From: Neobacillus notoginsengisoli
GTDB lineage: Bacteria; Bacillota; Bacilli; Bacillales; Cytobacillaceae
DNA length: 64,000 nucleotides
Direction of reading: 5' to 3'
NCBI RefSeq assembly: GCF_003515685.1
Contig: NZ_QWEG01000007.1
Location: forward strand, 1-64,000
Made by a program: the position numbers and the translations under genes
Part shown: in pieces, positions 20,540 to 30,207 of the stretch
Layout of the letters: every line of letters starts with the position of its first letter
How positions within the stretch are numbered: position 1 is the first letter of the stretch
The notes under the pieces: generated by a model
Told to the model about the DNA's origin: nothing
Databases searched by the model: none
Seen by the model: only the letters and a program-made list of their open reading frames with translations

Positions 20540-20700
20540 TAGCGACTGTTAGTTGTATTTTCTTAAAAGATAATTTTGCGAAGTTCCTTTTAACGACCGA
20601 ACGGATGAAAATTTCCTGGCCTTCGGGCTCTAAATGACCTCTTAGCGACCGAACGGACGAAAATCACCTGGCCTTGGGGCTCTAAACGGCTTCTTGCCGG
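20540..20700. repeat. 52-bp periodic array II (about 3 units, different core)
   Basis: GACCGAACGG begins at 20595 and again exactly 52 bp later at 20647, within longer matches (CGAACGGAYGAAAAT, CCTGGCCTT, GGGCTCTAAA). A weaker relative (GACTGTTAG) begins at 20544. The GGACAG dyad of the other arrays is absent. It fills the gap between acd and tetR. Confidence 0.7.
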
Positions 20701-20755
20701 CCGATTTACTCATGAGCGCCAATACCCATTCCCCGTTCAGAAAGAATCTTCTCTG

Positions 20756-21895
20756 TTATTTCGTCAGCATCCTCGAGATGACGAGGCGCTGGATTTCCTG
20801 GGTGCCTTCGTAAATTTGGGTGATTTTCGCATCGCGCATGAAGCGTTCAACCGGATAATCCTTCGTATACCCGTAGCCGCCGAACACCTGGACTGCTTCG
20901 GTGGTCACATTCATGGCTGTATCCCCGGCAAAAAGCTTCGCCATCGCGGAAGCCTTGCTGTAAGGAAGCCCTTCCGACTCCAGCCATGCAGCCTGGTAGG
21001 TCAAGAGGCGGGACGCTTCAGTCGCCGTCGCCATGTCAGCCAATTTAAAGGAAATCCCCTGGTTGGCTGCAATCGGCTTGCCGAACTGGTGCCGCTCTTT
21101 CGCATAATCAACAGCCGCATCAAGCGCTCCCTGGGCAATTCCGACCGCCTGGGCTGCGATGCCATTCCGGCCGCCGTCCAGTGTCATCATCGCAATCTTA
21201 AATCCTTCGCCTTCTTCGCCAAGGCGGTTTTCAACCGGGACGCGGCAGTCTTCAAAGATAATTTCAGTCGTCGGTGACGAGCGGATGCCAAGTTTCTTTT
21301 CTTTTTTGCCTACCGAGAAGCCAGGTGAGTCTTTTTCGATGATAAACGCCGTTGTTCCGCGCTGCTTGCTTGTAGGGTCGGTCAGGGCGAACACGACATA
21401 AATATCAGCAATGCCGCCGTTTGTAATGAAAATCTTTGCGCCGTTCAGCACATAATGGTCTCCGTCAAGGCGGGCAGTCGTTTTCATCGCGCCCGCATCG
21501 GAACCGCTGCCCGGCTCTGTCAGGCCGTAGGCGCCAATTTTTGAGCCTTCTGCCATTGGGCGGAGATATTTCTGCTTCTGCTCTTCAGATCCGAATTTAT
21601 AAATCGGCCAGCCGGCGAGTGATGTGTGCGCCGACAAGGTTACGCCTGTTGACGCGCAGACTCGGGAAAGCTCTTCGACAGCAATGCAGTACGCCAAGTA
21701 ATCGCTGCCGATGCCGCCGTACTCCTCAGGCCAAGGAATCCCTGTCAGGCCTAGCTCGGCCATTTTGTCAAAAATCTCCCGATCAAAGCGCTCTTCCTCG
21801 TCGCGCTCTGCCGCGGTCGGAGCGACTTCGTTGCGTGCAAAATCGCGGACCATTTTTCTGATCATTTCATGCTCTTCTGATAGTTTGAAGTTCAT
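20756..21895 (-). CDS. Acyl-CoA dehydrogenase (first paralogue)
   Basis: This flavoprotein dehydrogenase catalyses the first step of beta-oxidation or branched-chain acyl-CoA oxidation. The 379 residues cover the alpha, beta and alpha domains: [17 protein letters not shown] and FITNGG for FAD contacts, [23 protein letters not shown], and the catalytic glutamate at about E363 in [23 protein letters not shown] precedes the ATG. It is last but two in the thl-hbd-acd-acd-tetR-icmF order. The chain-length preference cannot be read from sequence. Confidence 0.93.
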   Translation of the reverse strand: MNFKLSEEHEMIRKMVRDFARNEVAPTAAERDEEERFDREIFDKMAELGLTGIPWPEEYGGIGSDYLAYCIAVEELSRVCASTGVTLSAHTSLAGWPIYKFGSEEQKQKYLRPMAEGSKIGAYGLTEPGSGSDAGAMKTTARLDGDHYVLNGAKIFITNGGIADIYVVFALTDPTSKQRGTTAFIIEKDSPGFSVGKKEKKLGIRSSPTTEIIFEDCRVPVENRLGEEGEGFKIAMMTLDGGRNGIAAQAVGIAQGALDAAVDYAKERHQFGKPIAANQGISFKLADMATATEASRLLTYQAAWLESEGLPYSKASAMAKLFAGDTAMNVTTEAVQVFGGYGYTKDYPVERFMRDAKITQIYEGTQEIQRLVISRMLTK

Positions 21896-22027
21896 ATTGA
21901 TATCCCCCTGCTCAGGTTTGGAATTGACGTATGTACCGCCAGACTGCTAAAGGTTTTTGCTTCAGGACTTGAGGCGCTCCTTGCATCCGCTTCAGCTTCC
22001 GCGGTTTTTCTTTTTGCCAAAAGTCTG

Positions 22028-23146
22028 TTACAGCTGTCTTGCGATGACGTGCCTTTGGATTTCGCTTGTGCCTTCGTAGATTTCGGTGACTTTGGCGTCG
22101 CGGAAATAGCGCTCGACCGGGTAGTCCTCGGTGTAGCCGTAGCCGCCGAATACTTGGATGGCTTCGGTTGCGGTTTGGACTGCCGTTTTCGAGGCGAACA
22201 GTTTTGCCATTGAGGCTTCCTTGCCGCATTTCAGGCCCTCTGACCTTAAGGTTGCGGCACAGTAGACGAGGAGCCTTGACCCTTCAACCGCGGTTGCCAT
22301 GTCGGCCAGCTTGAAGGCGATTCCCTGCTGGGCAGCAATTGGTTTGCCGAACTGGCGGCGCTCCTTCGCATATTCGGTTGCCGCCTTTAAAGCCGCTTCG
22401 GCGATACCTAACGCCTGTGCGCCGATGCCGATCCGGCCGGCGTCAAGGTTGGACATGGCAATCTTGAAGCCTTCCCCTTCCTCGCCAAGCAGGTTTTCCT
22501 TCGGCACTCTCATATCCTCGAACGTCAGCTGGACTGTCCGCGAGCCATGCAGCCCCATTTTTTTCTCATCTTTACCGATGATCAGGCCAGGTGTGTCTTT
22601 TTCAACGATAAACGCGGAAATCGCATCCTGGGCCGTCCTGGCAAAAACGATATAAATATCGGCTTCACCGCCGTTTGTAATGAATACTTTCGTTCCGTTC
22701 AGTACATAGTGATCCTCTTTTTGGATCGCCCGCGAATTCAGATTCCCTGCATCCGAGCCTGCGCCAGGTTCCGTCAGGCAAAAGGCGCCGAGCCATTCGC
22801 CGGCGGCCATCTTTGGTACATATTTCTGTTTTTGTTCTTCTGTGCCGAAATAAAGAATCGGATTTGTTCCTACCGAAGTATGGACCGAAAGAATGACCCC
22901 AACAGCGGCACTGACTCTTGAAATTTCATGAATGGCGATGATGTAGGACATGAAATCCATGCCGGCACCGCCGTATTTCTCGGGAACTGGGATGCCCATC
23001 AGCCCGAGTTCCGCCATTTTTGTAAGGACTTTACGAGGAAATTCCCCTTGTTCCATTTTTTCAACAAATGGCGCGATTTCCTTTTCGGCAAAATCACGAA
23101 CCATTTTTCTCATCATTTCTTGTTCATCTGTAAACGTGATATCCAT
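22028..23146 (-). CDS. Acyl-CoA dehydrogenase (second paralogue, MmgC/short-chain type)
   Basis: The 372-residue flavoprotein shows [60 protein letters not shown] and a catalytic glutamate at about E358 in [11 protein letters not shown]. The sequence resembles short-chain (butyryl-CoA) dehydrogenases and B. subtilis MmgC. It is clearly a diverged duplicate of its downstream neighbour. GGAGGGATGGTAG precedes the ATG. It would pass electrons through ETF to the FadF-type oxidoreductase. Confidence 0.93.
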   Translation of the reverse strand: MDITFTDEQEMMRKMVRDFAEKEIAPFVEKMEQGEFPRKVLTKMAELGLMGIPVPEKYGGAGMDFMSYIIAIHEISRVSAAVGVILSVHTSVGTNPILYFGTEEQKQKYVPKMAAGEWLGAFCLTEPGAGSDAGNLNSRAIQKEDHYVLNGTKVFITNGGEADIYIVFARTAQDAISAFIVEKDTPGLIIGKDEKKMGLHGSRTVQLTFEDMRVPKENLLGEEGEGFKIAMSNLDAGRIGIGAQALGIAEAALKAATEYAKERRQFGKPIAAQQGIAFKLADMATAVEGSRLLVYCAATLRSEGLKCGKEASMAKLFASKTAVQTATEAIQVFGGYGYTEDYPVERYFRDAKVTEIYEGTSEIQRHVIARQL

Positions 23147-23252
23147 CTACCATCCCTCCCAAAGAGCGGTTCGCCTACCTTCCTTCTATCGCAGAGGGGG
23201 ACAGGCGGTTTTCGGACCTCTTTCATAGACCAGTTGCCAGGCCAGAAGCCTT

Positions 23253-24101
23253 TTAGTATTCATAAAACCCGCGGCCTGTTTTTTTGCCGAGCCAGCCGGC
23301 CTTTACATATTTCCGGAGAAGCGGGCAAGGACGGTATTTACTGTCGCCGAAGCCTTCATAAAGGGTTTCCATGATGTAGAGGCATGTATCAAGCCCGATA
23401 AAATCGGCCAGCGTCAGAGGGCCCATCGGATGGTTCATGCCAAGCTTCATCACTTCATCAATTGCTTCTTTTGTCGCGACTCCTTCATAAAGCGTGTAAA
23501 TGGCCTCGTTGATCATCGGCATCAGAATCCGGTTCGAAACGAAGCCCGGGAAATCGTTGACTTCAACAGGTACTTTATTGAGCACTTTTGTCATGTCCTT
23601 AATTTCCTTGTAAACTTCATCAGCCGTCGCAAGTCCGCGGATGATTTCCACAAGTTTCATAACCGGAACAGGGTTCATGAAGTGCATCCCGATTACTTTT
23701 TCCGGCCTTTTTGTCGCCGCTGCGATTTCCGTGATCGGAAGCGAAGAAGTATTGGTTGCGAGAATCGCATGTTCAGGGGCGAGTTCATCAAGCTTCCTGA
23801 AGATTTCTGTTTTCACTTCCATATTTTCAACTGCAGCTTCAATTACGAGATCAACGGTGGCGGCATCTTCAAGTGAGGTTGAAGATGAGAGCCGGCCAAG
23901 TGTTTCCTCTTTTGCCGACGCTTCAAGACGCCCTTTTTCAACTGCGCGGTCAAGATTCTTGTTAATTCCGTTCATTCCCCGTTCAACAAATTCAGGTTTC
24001 AGGTCATTTAGGATAACCGTGTAGCCTGCCTGAGCGCATACTTGGGCAATACCCGAACCCATTTGCCCGGCGCCGATCACCATGACTTTTTTGATTGCCA
24101 T
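23253..24101 (-). CDS. 3-hydroxybutyryl-CoA dehydrogenase
   Basis: This NAD(P)-dependent enzyme interconverts 3-hydroxybutyryl-CoA and acetoacetyl-CoA. The 282 residues begin with a Rossmann motif (VMVIGAGQMGSGIAQVCAQ), then ATNTSSLPIT, the catalytic histidine region GMHFMNPVPVMKLVE, and NDFPGFVSNRILMPMINEA. It ends KKTGRGFYEY. It corresponds to MmgB/Hbd, lies directly downstream of the thiolase, and has GGAGGGGATAGA before its ATG. Confidence 0.95.
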   Translation of the reverse strand: MAIKKVMVIGAGQMGSGIAQVCAQAGYTVILNDLKPEFVERGMNGINKNLDRAVEKGRLEASAKEETLGRLSSSTSLEDAATVDLVIEAAVENMEVKTEIFRKLDELAPEHAILATNTSSLPITEIAAATKRPEKVIGMHFMNPVPVMKLVEIIRGLATADEVYKEIKDMTKVLNKVPVEVNDFPGFVSNRILMPMINEAIYTLYEGVATKEAIDEVMKLGMNHPMGPLTLADFIGLDTCLYIMETLYEGFGDSKYRPCPLLRKYVKAGWLGKKTGRGFYEY

Positions 24102-24195
24102 TCTATCCCCTCCAGTAAGCAGGGCGGAGTCCGGGTGAATCCGGAGGCCGCCTCTTTAGCCTTGTAATCTAGTAAACTGATTTCTTGATACAGAA

Positions 24196-25383
24196 TTATC
24201 GTTTCGGCACCTCAATCATGACGGCATCTCCCTGGCCGCCGCCGCTGCAGATGGCGGCGATGCCGATTCCGCCCCCGCGCCGCTTCAATTCGTGCATTAG
24301 AGTCACAATGATCCTTGCGCCGCTTGCGCCAATCGGGTGGCCAAGGGCGACCGCACCGCCATTGACATTCACTTTTTCAGGGTCCAGGCCGGCGATTTTA
24401 TTGCTCGCAAGCGCGACTGCCGAAAATGCTTCATTGATTTCGAAGAGGTCGATTTCCTCAAGGGAACGGCCAGTTTTTTGCAAAAGGGCATTGATGACAA
24501 GGCCCGGCGTCTGTGGGAAGTCCTTCGCCTCAACCGCAATGGACGTATGGCCGAGAATGACTGCGCTAATCGTCCGGCCTTCTTTCACAGCCCGCTCCTC
24601 ACTCATCAGCACGATTGCGGCCGCACCGTCATTAATGCCGGGTGCATTTCCGGCTGTGATGGTTCCGTCTTTATCAAAAACAGATTTAAGGGCGCTCAGT
24701 TTTTCAATCGTTGTGTCTTTCCGCGGTGATTCGTCTGTGTCAACAACTAGCGGCTCACCTTTCCGCTGCTTCACTGAGACAGGAACAATTTCTTCGGCAA
24801 GGCGCCCGCTCTCGATCGCTTCACTGGCAAGCTTTTGGCTCCTCAACGCCCAAAGGTCCTGTTCCTCTCTCGTAATTCCAAATTCCTCGGCGGTTGCATT
24901 TCCGTACGAACCCATATGGACCCCCGTGAAGCCGCAACTCAAACCGTCTGTCATGAGCAGGTCCTTCAGCTGCGCGTCACCCATCCGAAGACCCCAGCGA
25001 GCTTTCGGAACAATGTACGGCGCGTTGCTCATCGACTCCATTCCGCCAGCCACGATGATTTCCTCATCCCCGGCCCGGATGATTTGGTCGCCGACTGTAA
25101 CTGCTCTCATACCGGATGCGCAAACCTTGTTAATTGTTTCTGTCCGCACTTCCCACGGAATGCCTGCATGGCGTGCTGCCTGCCGTGAAGGTAGCTGTCC
25201 CTGGCCCCCCTGAAGAACGGAACCAAGGATGACCTCACCCACTTTATCTGGATTTACGTTCGCCCGAGAGAGCGCCTCCTTGACCGCAATCCCCCCAAGT
25301 TCAGAAGCTGACAGGCTGCTCAATGCCCCGCCGAATTTTCCAAAAGGCGTCCTGACCCCGCTTAAAATAACCGTCCTTGCCAT
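24196..25383 (-). CDS. Acetyl-CoA C-acetyltransferase (thiolase)
   Basis: Thiolase joins or splits acetoacetyl-CoA and acetyl-CoA. The 395 residues carry the nucleophilic Cys88 in INKVCASGMRAV, the FEINEAFSAVA segment, the catalytic histidine in ALGHPIGASGARI, and the second cysteine in CSGGGQGDAV. It is the first gene of the operon, with AAAGGAG 11 nt upstream. A cre-like site and a candidate TetR operator lie just upstream. Confidence 0.96.
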   Translation of the reverse strand: MARTVILSGVRTPFGKFGGALSSLSASELGGIAVKEALSRANVNPDKVGEVILGSVLQGGQGQLPSRQAARHAGIPWEVRTETINKVCASGMRAVTVGDQIIRAGDEEIIVAGGMESMSNAPYIVPKARWGLRMGDAQLKDLLMTDGLSCGFTGVHMGSYGNATAEEFGITREEQDLWALRSQKLASEAIESGRLAEEIVPVSVKQRKGEPLVVDTDESPRKDTTIEKLSALKSVFDKDGTITAGNAPGINDGAAAIVLMSEERAVKEGRTISAVILGHTSIAVEAKDFPQTPGLVINALLQKTGRSLEEIDLFEINEAFSAVALASNKIAGLDPEKVNVNGGAVALGHPIGASGARIIVTLMHELKRRGGGIGIAAICSGGGQGDAVMIEVPKR

Positions 25384-25429
25384 TCAACTCATCTCCTTTG
25401 TGAAATCTTCTGTTCCCATAACCCGTTCG

Positions 25430-25447
25430 ACTGAACGCTCGCTCAGT
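25430..25447. promoter_or_regulatory. Candidate TetR operator upstream of thl
   Basis: ACTGAACG-CT-CGCTCAGT is an 8-2-8 inverted repeat with one mismatch. On the opposite strand the fadF site reads ACTGAATG-CT-CATTCATC, so the two share architecture and most bases. It lies about 50 bp upstream of the thl start. Confidence 0.55.
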
Positions 25448-25461
25448 CCGCCAGCAAAAAA

Positions 25462-25475
25462 TGTAAGCGTTTACC
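25462..25475. promoter_or_regulatory. cre-like site (CcpA) upstream of thl operon
   Basis: TGTAAGCGTTTACC matches the catabolite-responsive consensus TGWAARCGYTWWCW at all but the final base. It would give glucose repression of the acyl-CoA operon. The B. subtilis mmg operon is CcpA-controlled. Confidence 0.6.
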
Positions 25476-25497
25476 TTATGTAATATTTTATCGCAAA

Positions 25498-25578
25498 GAA
25501 AGCAGGAACTGAAATATAAGACGCAATATTTTTAACCTTTGCTTAATTTTGCGCTAATCAGTTCCTGCTTTTTTTCAT
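25498..25578. terminator. Long-armed hairpin between fadF and thl
   Basis: AAGCAGGAACTGA (25500-25512) pairs with TCAGTTCCTGCTT (25558-25570) across a 45-nt loop. T runs lie on both sides, so it can end fadF transcription. The loop is unusually long. Confidence 0.6.
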
Positions 25579-25625
25579 TCATCAAACTACTTTGCTGTTG
25601 CTTCCCGCTTAGCCAGACGCTTTGA

Positions 25626-27737
25626 TTAAGAGACGAGCGGGGCTGGCTGGCCGACTACGGACCGCTCGAGCAGTTCGGCGACATCGTATGTGCCGACATT
25701 CTCCTCGACTTCCTTTGCCTTCGTGCCATCGGACAGCATTGTCAGGCAATATGGGCAGCCTGATGAGATGATGGACGGATTGACCGCGAGCGCCTGCTCG
25801 GTTCTGGCGACGTTAATCCGGTGGCCCGTTTCCTCTTCCATCCACATAAGACCTCCCCCGGCGCCGCAACACATGCCGTTCTCGCGGTTGCGCTCCATCT
25901 CGACGAGCTTGACGCCCGGAATGGCTTTCAGGATTTCCCTTGGCACATCGTACACATCGTTATAACGTCCAAGGTAGCAAGAGTCGTGGAACGTAATCGT
26001 TTCTTTTACCTCATACCGCGGAACGAGTTTGCCGTCGCGGACGAGTTCATAGAGCAGCTCGGTATGGTGGATAACTTCTGCCTCTAGCCCGAAGTCAGGG
26101 TATTCATTTTTGAAAATATTATAGGCATGTGGGTCAATCGTTATAATTTTCTTCACATCGTTTTTCTCAAATTCCTCGATATTTTTTACGGCAAGCTCTT
26201 GGAACAGGAATTCGTTTCCGAGGCGGCGCGGCGTATCCCCGGAGTTCTTTTCCTTGTTTCCGAGGATGGCGAACTCGATGCCGGCTTCATTTAAGAGCCT
26301 TGCAAAAGAAAGGGCGATTTTCTGGCTCCGGTTATCATAGGAGCCCATTGAGCCTACCCAGAACAAGTACTCGAACTCCTCGCCTGCTTTTTTCAGTTCC
26401 TTCACTGTTGGCACGTAGACATCTTCACGTGCTTCACGCCAGTCTTCGCGCTCCTTCCGGTTCAGCCCCCAAGGGTTTCCCTGGCGCTCAATATTAGTCA
26501 TTGCGCGCTGGGCATCCGGATCCATTTTCCCTTCTGTCAAAACGAGATAGCGGCGCAAATCAATGATTTTATCCACATGCTCGTTCATGACCGGGCACTG
26601 GTCCTCGCAGTTCCGGCAAGTCGTGCACGCCCAAAGCTCCTCCTCGGTGATGACATCACCGATCAGGCTTGGATTGTATGCCGAGGCCGCAGCCGCTTCA
26701 TCCGCGGCGGCACCTTGTGCGGCAAGGGCAAGTTGGTTCCCTTTCGTGTTGGCAAAAGCAAACGCCGGGACCCATGGCTGCTTTTGTGTCACAGCCGCCC
26801 CGTAGTTGGTCAGATGGTCACGGAGCTTCAGGATGATATCCATTGGCGAGAGCATTTTTCCGGTACCGGTTGCCGGACACATATTCGTGCAGCGCCCGCA
26901 TTCCACACAGGCGTAGAAATCAATCATTTGCAGCTGGTTGAAATCTTCAATTTTGCCAACGCCGAAAGTTTCAGCTGTTTCGTCTTCAAAGTCAATGGCC
27001 TTCAGCTTTCCGACAGGGCCGGTGCGGCTGAAATACGTATTGACCGGGCCGGCGATGAGGTGGGCGTGCTTCGACTGCGGCACGTACACAAGGAATGCAA
27101 GCAATAGCAGCAGATGAATCCACCAGGAATAGTAAAACAAGGTAACGGCAGCTGTTTTGCCAAGCCAGCCAAAGCCAGCTGCAATCGTGGAGGCGACAGG
27201 TTCGGACCACGTGCCTTCCGCGCCGTGCCAAATGATGCCCATCGCATTTCCGAACAGGACGGACAGCATGAGTCCGCCAATGAAAATGAGGACAAGCCCA
27301 GCTTTAAAGTTTTGTTTGAGTCGGACAAGCTTTTCCACATAGCGGCGATAAAATGCCCAAACAACCGCGACGAGGATCACAAGAGCCACGAGTTCCTGGA
27401 AGAACGTAAAACCACGGTACAGCGGGCCAAGCGGCAGGTGTGAACCTGGCTTAATCCCTTTCCAAATAAAATCGATGGCGCCGAATTGGACGAGGATGAA
27501 GCCATAAAAAAACATGACATGGATGATACCGCTTTTTTTATCTTTCAGCAGCTTTTTTTGTCCGAAAACATTCGTCCAAATATTTTGCCAGCGCTCTTTG
27601 GCCGCTGCATCAAACTCTGCTTTCTTGCCGAGCTTGATGTAGGCAATCCTTGTCTTAACTACATAAACAAACAGGCTGACTGCGTAAGCGGTTACAATTA
27701 GGAACGCAATAAAATTAATCCATAAAGGTCCGTTCAC
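25626..27737 (-). CDS. fadF: Membrane-bound (Fe-S) oxidoreductase, FadF-type
   Basis: FadF is a heterodisulfide-reductase-like membrane protein thought to take electrons from acyl-CoA dehydrogenases or ETF to the quinone pool. The 703 residues have several N-terminal membrane helices (about 1-235, nitrate-reductase-gamma-like). Two 4Fe-4S clusters follow: CVECGRCTNMCP and CTTCRNCEDQCP. Two C-terminal CCG domains follow (SCYLGRYND with a later MCCGAGGG, and SGCPYCLTML). The GTG at 27737 (MNGPLWINFIAF) has AAGGGGAG 6 nt upstream and matches B. subtilis; a frame extending to 27797 is less likely. A promoter with an embedded operator lies about 100 bp upstream. Confidence 0.93.
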   Translation of the reverse strand: MNGPLWINFIAFLIVTAYAVSLFVYVVKTRIAYIKLGKKAEFDAAAKERWQNIWTNVFGQKKLLKDKKSGIIHVMFFYGFILVQFGAIDFIWKGIKPGSHLPLGPLYRGFTFFQELVALVILVAVVWAFYRRYVEKLVRLKQNFKAGLVLIFIGGLMLSVLFGNAMGIIWHGAEGTWSEPVASTIAAGFGWLGKTAAVTLFYYSWWIHLLLLLAFLVYVPQSKHAHLIAGPVNTYFSRTGPVGKLKAIDFEDETAETFGVGKIEDFNQLQMIDFYACVECGRCTNMCPATGTGKMLSPMDIILKLRDHLTNYGAAVTQKQPWVPAFAFANTKGNQLALAAQGAAADEAAAASAYNPSLIGDVITEEELWACTTCRNCEDQCPVMNEHVDKIIDLRRYLVLTEGKMDPDAQRAMTNIERQGNPWGLNRKEREDWREAREDVYVPTVKELKKAGEEFEYLFWVGSMGSYDNRSQKIALSFARLLNEAGIEFAILGNKEKNSGDTPRRLGNEFLFQELAVKNIEEFEKNDVKKIITIDPHAYNIFKNEYPDFGLEAEVIHHTELLYELVRDGKLVPRYEVKETITFHDSCYLGRYNDVYDVPREILKAIPGVKLVEMERNRENGMCCGAGGGLMWMEEETGHRINVARTEQALAVNPSIISSGCPYCLTMLSDGTKAKEVEENVGTYDVAELLERSVVGQPAPLVS

Positions 27738-27830
27738 TCGAAACTCCCCTTCCCTTTTCTGTTCTATACCCACAATCCCGTTAGAAGAAAATTTCAAACC
27801 TATTTAATTTTCAGAACTATGTATACTTTT

Positions 27831-27858
27831 ATTATATGATGAATGAGCATTCAGTCAA
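27831..27858 (-). promoter_or_regulatory. fadF promoter with embedded TetR/FadR-type operator
   Basis: Minus strand: -35 TTGACT (27853-27858), 16-bp spacer, -10 TATAAT (27831-27836). The inverted repeat GATGAATG-AG-CATTCAGT (27838-27855) fills the spacer and overlaps the -35, where a bound repressor would block RNA polymerase. The core TGAATG-AG-CATTCA resembles the FadR operator of B. subtilis. Confidence 0.7.
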
Positions 27859-27941
27859 CAATTTTGTCACTCTCTTTCAACTCATATATGAGCCTTATTA
27901 GGTAAAAGCTAACAGGAACAGCGATACAGGAGGTAGTCCGC

Positions 27942-29141
27942 ATGTTTTTTATGCTATTTGCCGGATGTCTTTTTTTATTGATTGCCTGGCTGGCGGCCGA
28001 CCTCCATTTTGGCAGGAAAAGGAGAATTGAGAAGGCCAGGTTCGAACCAATGCCTATACGAAAAGGCACAATCAAGATTTTGACTAGGGGCAGCGAATTG
28101 TTTAAAGATTACTTCACTGAGCTCAGGCGGGCAGAACGCCATATTCATGTATTATTCTATATCGTTAAGGAAGATGCCCTCAGCCATGAATTCTTTGACC
28201 TTCTAAGCGAGAAGGCTAAGGCGGGCGTGGAAGTCAGGATGCTGGTTGATTGGATAGGAAGCAAGGCTTTAACGAAGGATACCGCCGCTTCCCTTAAGCA
28301 GGCCGGAATTCAGCTCGCTTTTTCCAACAAGCTGAAGCTCCCTTTTCTGTTTTACACCCTCCAGGCAAGGAACCATCGGAAAATCACCGTCATTGATGGC
28401 GCCACCGGTTATCTCGGGGGATATAATGTCGGCAATGAATACATTGGCGGAAATCCGAAGCTTTCCCCCTGGCGTGATTACCATCTCAAAATCACCGGGG
28501 AATCAGTCCAGGATTTACAGGAAGTGTTCCTCACAGATTGGAAAGACGCTTACGGAGAAGACTTGCGCCGGCTTCCCTTCTATTTTTGCAAAAGAGGCGT
28601 CGGTGATGCCGAGCATCAGCTTCTACCCACTGCCGGTTTCATGCTTGAGGAAACCTGCCTCGAACTTCTAAAAAGCGCCAGGCAGAAAATTGTGATTGGT
28701 ACTCCATATTTTATCCCAAGTAAAAAACTGTTCGCTGAACTGATCGCCTGCCTGGGACGCGGGGTTGAGCTGTCCATCATTGTTCCCGGCATCGCCGACC
28801 ATCCACTTGTCAAAGAAGCATCCTTTAGGTATTTGCGGCCGCTTATCAGGAAAGGCGCTAGGATATACCAGTACATGTACGGTTTTTATCATGCAAAAAC
28901 GATCCTGATTGATGATACGGTTTGTGACATCGGCTCAGCCAACTTCGATAAAAGAAGCCTGTTTTTAAACAGCGAAATCAATTGCTATATGTACAGCCAG
29001 GAATCAATTGTCGAGGCCGCCGCCATCATCGAAAACGATATGAAAGCATCCAGGGAACTTAAACTTTCAGAATTGGAAAAACCAGACATCCTCCGCTCCA
29101 CAAAAGAAATACTAGGATGGTCTGTTTCACTGTTTCTATGA
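27942..29141 (+). CDS. Cardiolipin synthase-like phospholipase D protein (YwjE-like)
   Basis: The enzyme would join two phosphatidylglycerols into cardiolipin. The 399 residues have one N-terminal membrane segment (about 1-20) and two phospholipase D motifs: NHRKITVIDG, and YHAKTILIDDTVCDIGSANFD. The protein is shorter than major ClsA-type enzymes, which have two N-terminal helices. It is the neighbour of fadF, as ywjE is in B. subtilis. AGGAGG lies 8 nt before the ATG. Confidence 0.92.
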   Translation: MFFMLFAGCLFLLIAWLAADLHFGRKRRIEKARFEPMPIRKGTIKILTRGSELFKDYFTELRRAERHIHVLFYIVKEDALSHEFFDLLSEKAKAGVEVRMLVDWIGSKALTKDTAASLKQAGIQLAFSNKLKLPFLFYTLQARNHRKITVIDGATGYLGGYNVGNEYIGGNPKLSPWRDYHLKITGESVQDLQEVFLTDWKDAYGEDLRRLPFYFCKRGVGDAEHQLLPTAGFMLEETCLELLKSARQKIVIGTPYFIPSKKLFAELIACLGRGVELSIIVPGIADHPLVKEASFRYLRPLIRKGARIYQYMYGFYHAKTILIDDTVCDIGSANFDKRSLFLNSEINCYMYSQESIVEAAAIIENDMKASRELKLSELEKPDILRSTKEILGWSVSLFL

Positions 29142-29142
29142 A

Positions 29143-29204
29143 GCAGGGGGACGGTTCTGCTGCTTCATTCGGGTCCCGAATGAAGCGCTGGAACCGTCCC
29201 CTGC
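29143..29204. repeat. REPIN-like palindrome, copy 1
   Basis: A 62-bp cruciform: outer arms GCAGGGG(G)ACGGTTC / GAACCGTCCCCTGC and inner arms GCTTCATTCGGG / CCCGAATGAAGC, separated by small internal loops. It is immediately 3' of the cardiolipin synthase gene. An inverted near-identical copy lies at 42803-42863. Confidence 0.85.
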
Positions 29205-29230
29205 CTCACACCTTTTAGGGGGGATGATGT

Positions 29231-30187
29231 GTGAAGATACGGTTTGGCTATGTTTCGACGGCGTTGTCGCTCTGGGAGGCTTCCCCTTCACGGACGATGA
29301 CTTTCGCCCGGTACAAGCTGCTAGGTGAAAATGAACGGCGGGAGAGGCTGCTGGCTTTGACGGCGGAAAACCTTAGGAATACTTTGCGTATTCTATATTA
29401 CAATATTGCTCATGGCATTGAAGTGTACAGGTTGTCGAGCTCAATCGTCCCGCTTGCCACGCATCCAGAGGCTGAATGGGATTATGCAACACCGTTTCGG
29501 GAACAGTGGCTTGAAATTGGTACGTTCGTGAAGAAGTACCGGCTCAGGGTCAGCTTCCACCCGAACCAGTACACGCTGTTCACCTCACCGCGCAAGGAGA
29601 TTACGGTGAATGCCGTGCGAGATATGGAATACCATTACAAAATGCTAGAGTGCATGGGACTTGAAGAGTGGGGAACTCTCAATATTCATGTCGGTGGAGC
29701 TTACGGGGATAAGGAATCTGCCTTGGGGCGGTTTCATGAAAATATTAAGCAGCTACCCGGCCATATTAAGGCTGCGACCACGCTTGAGAATGATGATAAA
29801 ACGTATACGACCGAAGAGACGCTCGCTGTTTGCGTCAGGGAAAACGTACCGCTCGCTTTTGATTACCACCATCACGTGGCGAATCCGTCGGAGCGGCCGT
29901 TGGAGGAGCTTTTGCCAAAAGTGTTTTCAACGTGGGCAGGAAGGCTGCAGGTGCCGAAAATACACGTCTCTTCCCCGAAAACAGAGAAAGCCTTCCGCTC
30001 GCACGCAGACTATGTTGATCTCGAATTCATTATGCCGCTGTTGAAGCTGCTTCGTGAGATTGGGCAGGACGTCGATTTTATGATTGAGGCAAAAACGAAG
30101 GATTTGGCTTTGCTTAGACTCGTTCCTGAGGTGGCAGCCATCCGCGGGGTGAAAAGGATTGGCGGGGCGGCGATTGAGTGGAAGTAA
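29231..30187 (+). CDS. uvsE: UV DNA damage endonuclease
   Basis: UvsE (UVDE) nicks 5' to UV photoproducts and starts alternative excision repair. The 318-residue TIM-barrel protein starts [20 protein letters not shown] from a GTG with GGGGGG upstream. Metal-site features include [55 protein letters not shown] and [13 protein letters not shown]. It stands alone between two repeat regions. UvsE serves spore UV resistance in B. subtilis. Confidence 0.95.
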   Translation: MKIRFGYVSTALSLWEASPSRTMTFARYKLLGENERRERLLALTAENLRNTLRILYYNIAHGIEVYRLSSSIVPLATHPEAEWDYATPFREQWLEIGTFVKKYRLRVSFHPNQYTLFTSPRKEITVNAVRDMEYHYKMLECMGLEEWGTLNIHVGGAYGDKESALGRFHENIKQLPGHIKAATTLENDDKTYTTEETLAVCVRENVPLAFDYHHHVANPSERPLEELLPKVFSTWAGRLQVPKIHVSSPKTEKAFRSHADYVDLEFIMPLLKLLREIGQDVDFMIEAKTKDLALLRLVPEVAAIRGVKRIGGAAIEWK

Positions 30188-30207
30188 GTTATGTGAGTGT
30201 GGGTGTG

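Noticed and set aside
24185-25213. 342-codon plus-strand frame opposite the thiolase gene
   Set aside because: It is the antisense shadow of thl, which has clear catalytic motifs; Ser/Pro-rich composition and no ribosome site.
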